A stretch of 64,000 nucleotides of DNA from an uncultured Sulfitobacter sp. GTDB taxonomy: Bacteria; Pseudomonadota; Alphaproteobacteria; Rhodobacterales; Rhodobacteraceae. Location of the stretch: assembly GCF_947499945.1 (NCBI RefSeq), contig NZ_CANMQD010000005.1:58174-122173 (forward strand), given 5' to 3'. This document shows, one piece after another, positions 63,714-64,000 of the stretch. The notes beneath the pieces were generated by a model that was not told where the DNA came from, searched no databases, and was given only the letters and a program-made list of their open reading frames with translations. Both the position numbers and the translations under genes were made by a program. Within the stretch, counting starts at the first letter, position 1; every line of letters begins with the position of its first letter.

Positions 63714-64000
63714 TCAGAACTGAGTCCGATTCACCAACGCGACACCGGCAGCAATCGTATCGCTTGGATGAGTGACCACTTGTTCTGAGCGCTCAAGCCC
63801 CTCGAGCACTTCGACCATTGTGTTATTGCGTCGGCCCAAAGTCACTGAACGTTTCTCTGCGATCCCTTCGAGAGCTACAAAAACGGCCCAACCGCTCCCA
63901 CTCCTGAACGCAGCACTCAGGGGAATTTGCAAAGTGTCTTCCGCACGCCATTCCACGATCCTGAGAAAAACAGAGAACCCGTCACCAAGGTTAGGCCGTG
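63714..64000 (-). CDS. RND/HlyD-family efflux adaptor, C-terminal part (cut by window edge)
   Basis: The frame runs open from the right edge to the stop at 63714. The visible 95 or so residues (NLGDGFSVFLRIVEW, ALPxSA-like LQIPLSAAFRSGSGWAVFVALEGIAEKRSVTLGRRN and VEVLEGLERSEQVVTHPSD) are the beta-barrel and membrane-proximal end of a periplasmic adaptor of a tripartite efflux pump. Its start and partner genes are outside the window. No pump gene follows on the left side. Confidence 0.78.
   Translation of the reverse strand, partial: RPNLGDGFSVFLRIVEWRAEDTLQIPLSAAFRSGSGWAVFVALEGIAEKRSVTLGRRNNTMVEVLEGLERSEQVVTHPSDTIAAGVALVNRTQF

Overview
The window looks like part of an extrachromosomal replicon (large plasmid or chromid) of a marine alphaproteobacterium of the Roseobacter group (Rhodobacteraceae). 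Evidence: a rep-parA-parB block at 31.0-34.2 kb with two identical 14-bp palindromes that could be partition sites; a roseobacter-style nirK-nirV / norCBQD / nnrS-nnrU denitrification island; genes for the marine sulfonate DHPS (hpsN, comDE); and dense ATGA-overlapped operons. No rRNA, tRNA, CRISPR array or intact insertion sequence was seen. Family assignments come from reading protein motifs, not from database searches.

Layout. (A) 0-8.2 kb: stress genes, namely a LonB-like protease, a universal-stress-like protein, an APC permease, a PolX-type helix-hairpin-helix protein, an L,D-transpeptidase, and an MBL/beta-CASP hydrolase with a STAS protein. (B) 8.5-15.2 kb: an M19 dipeptidase-like protein and a kinase/M23/aminotransferase triple fusion, divergent from hpsN-comDE across a perfect LacI-type palindrome, followed by a decayed RTX-like gene (15.3-16.5 kb). 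(C) 16.5-27.9 kb: nitrite and NO reduction (globin, NsrR, NirV, NirK, NnrR-like regulator, NorCBQD, NnrS, NnrU). (D) 27.9-30.6 kb: aminotransferase, MBL hydrolase, SDR. (E) 30.6-34.2 kb: replication and partition. (F) 34.2-45.8 kb: central carbon (fbp, glpD, glpK), phosphate uptake, ornithine cyclodeaminase and CoA-transferases. (G) 45.8-48.2 kb: a gene-poor, AT-richer stretch and a DUF4334 gene. (H) 48.2-63.5 kb: a five-haem cytochrome c, a full nqrABCDEF-apbE-nqrM-CBS operon, an opposing SDR/acyl-CoA synthetase/fused E1/E2/acyl-carrier-protein operon, a CxxC protein and a cytochrome c lipoprotein. (I) the right edge holds the end of an RND-pump adaptor gene.

The unifying signal is regulatory. 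Seven sites of the form TTG-N8-CAA, several of them the perfect FNR consensus TTGAT-N4-ATCAA, lie 58-75 bases (centre to start codon about 65-75) upstream of ten start codons: the HHH gene, the MBL hydrolase, nirK, DUF1858/norC, pentahaem cytochrome/nqrA, SDR operon/CxxC protein, and the cytochrome c lipoprotein (nqrA about 100 bases). The replicon therefore reads as a low-oxygen/NO-responsive accessory genome. In the part that is least familiar (region H), an NADH:quinone oxidoreductase, a multihaem periplasmic electron carrier and a 2-oxo-acid dehydrogenase-like operon carrying its own acyl carrier protein appear to be co-controlled. The NqrB-like subunit there seems to lack the segment carrying the covalent FMN threonine.
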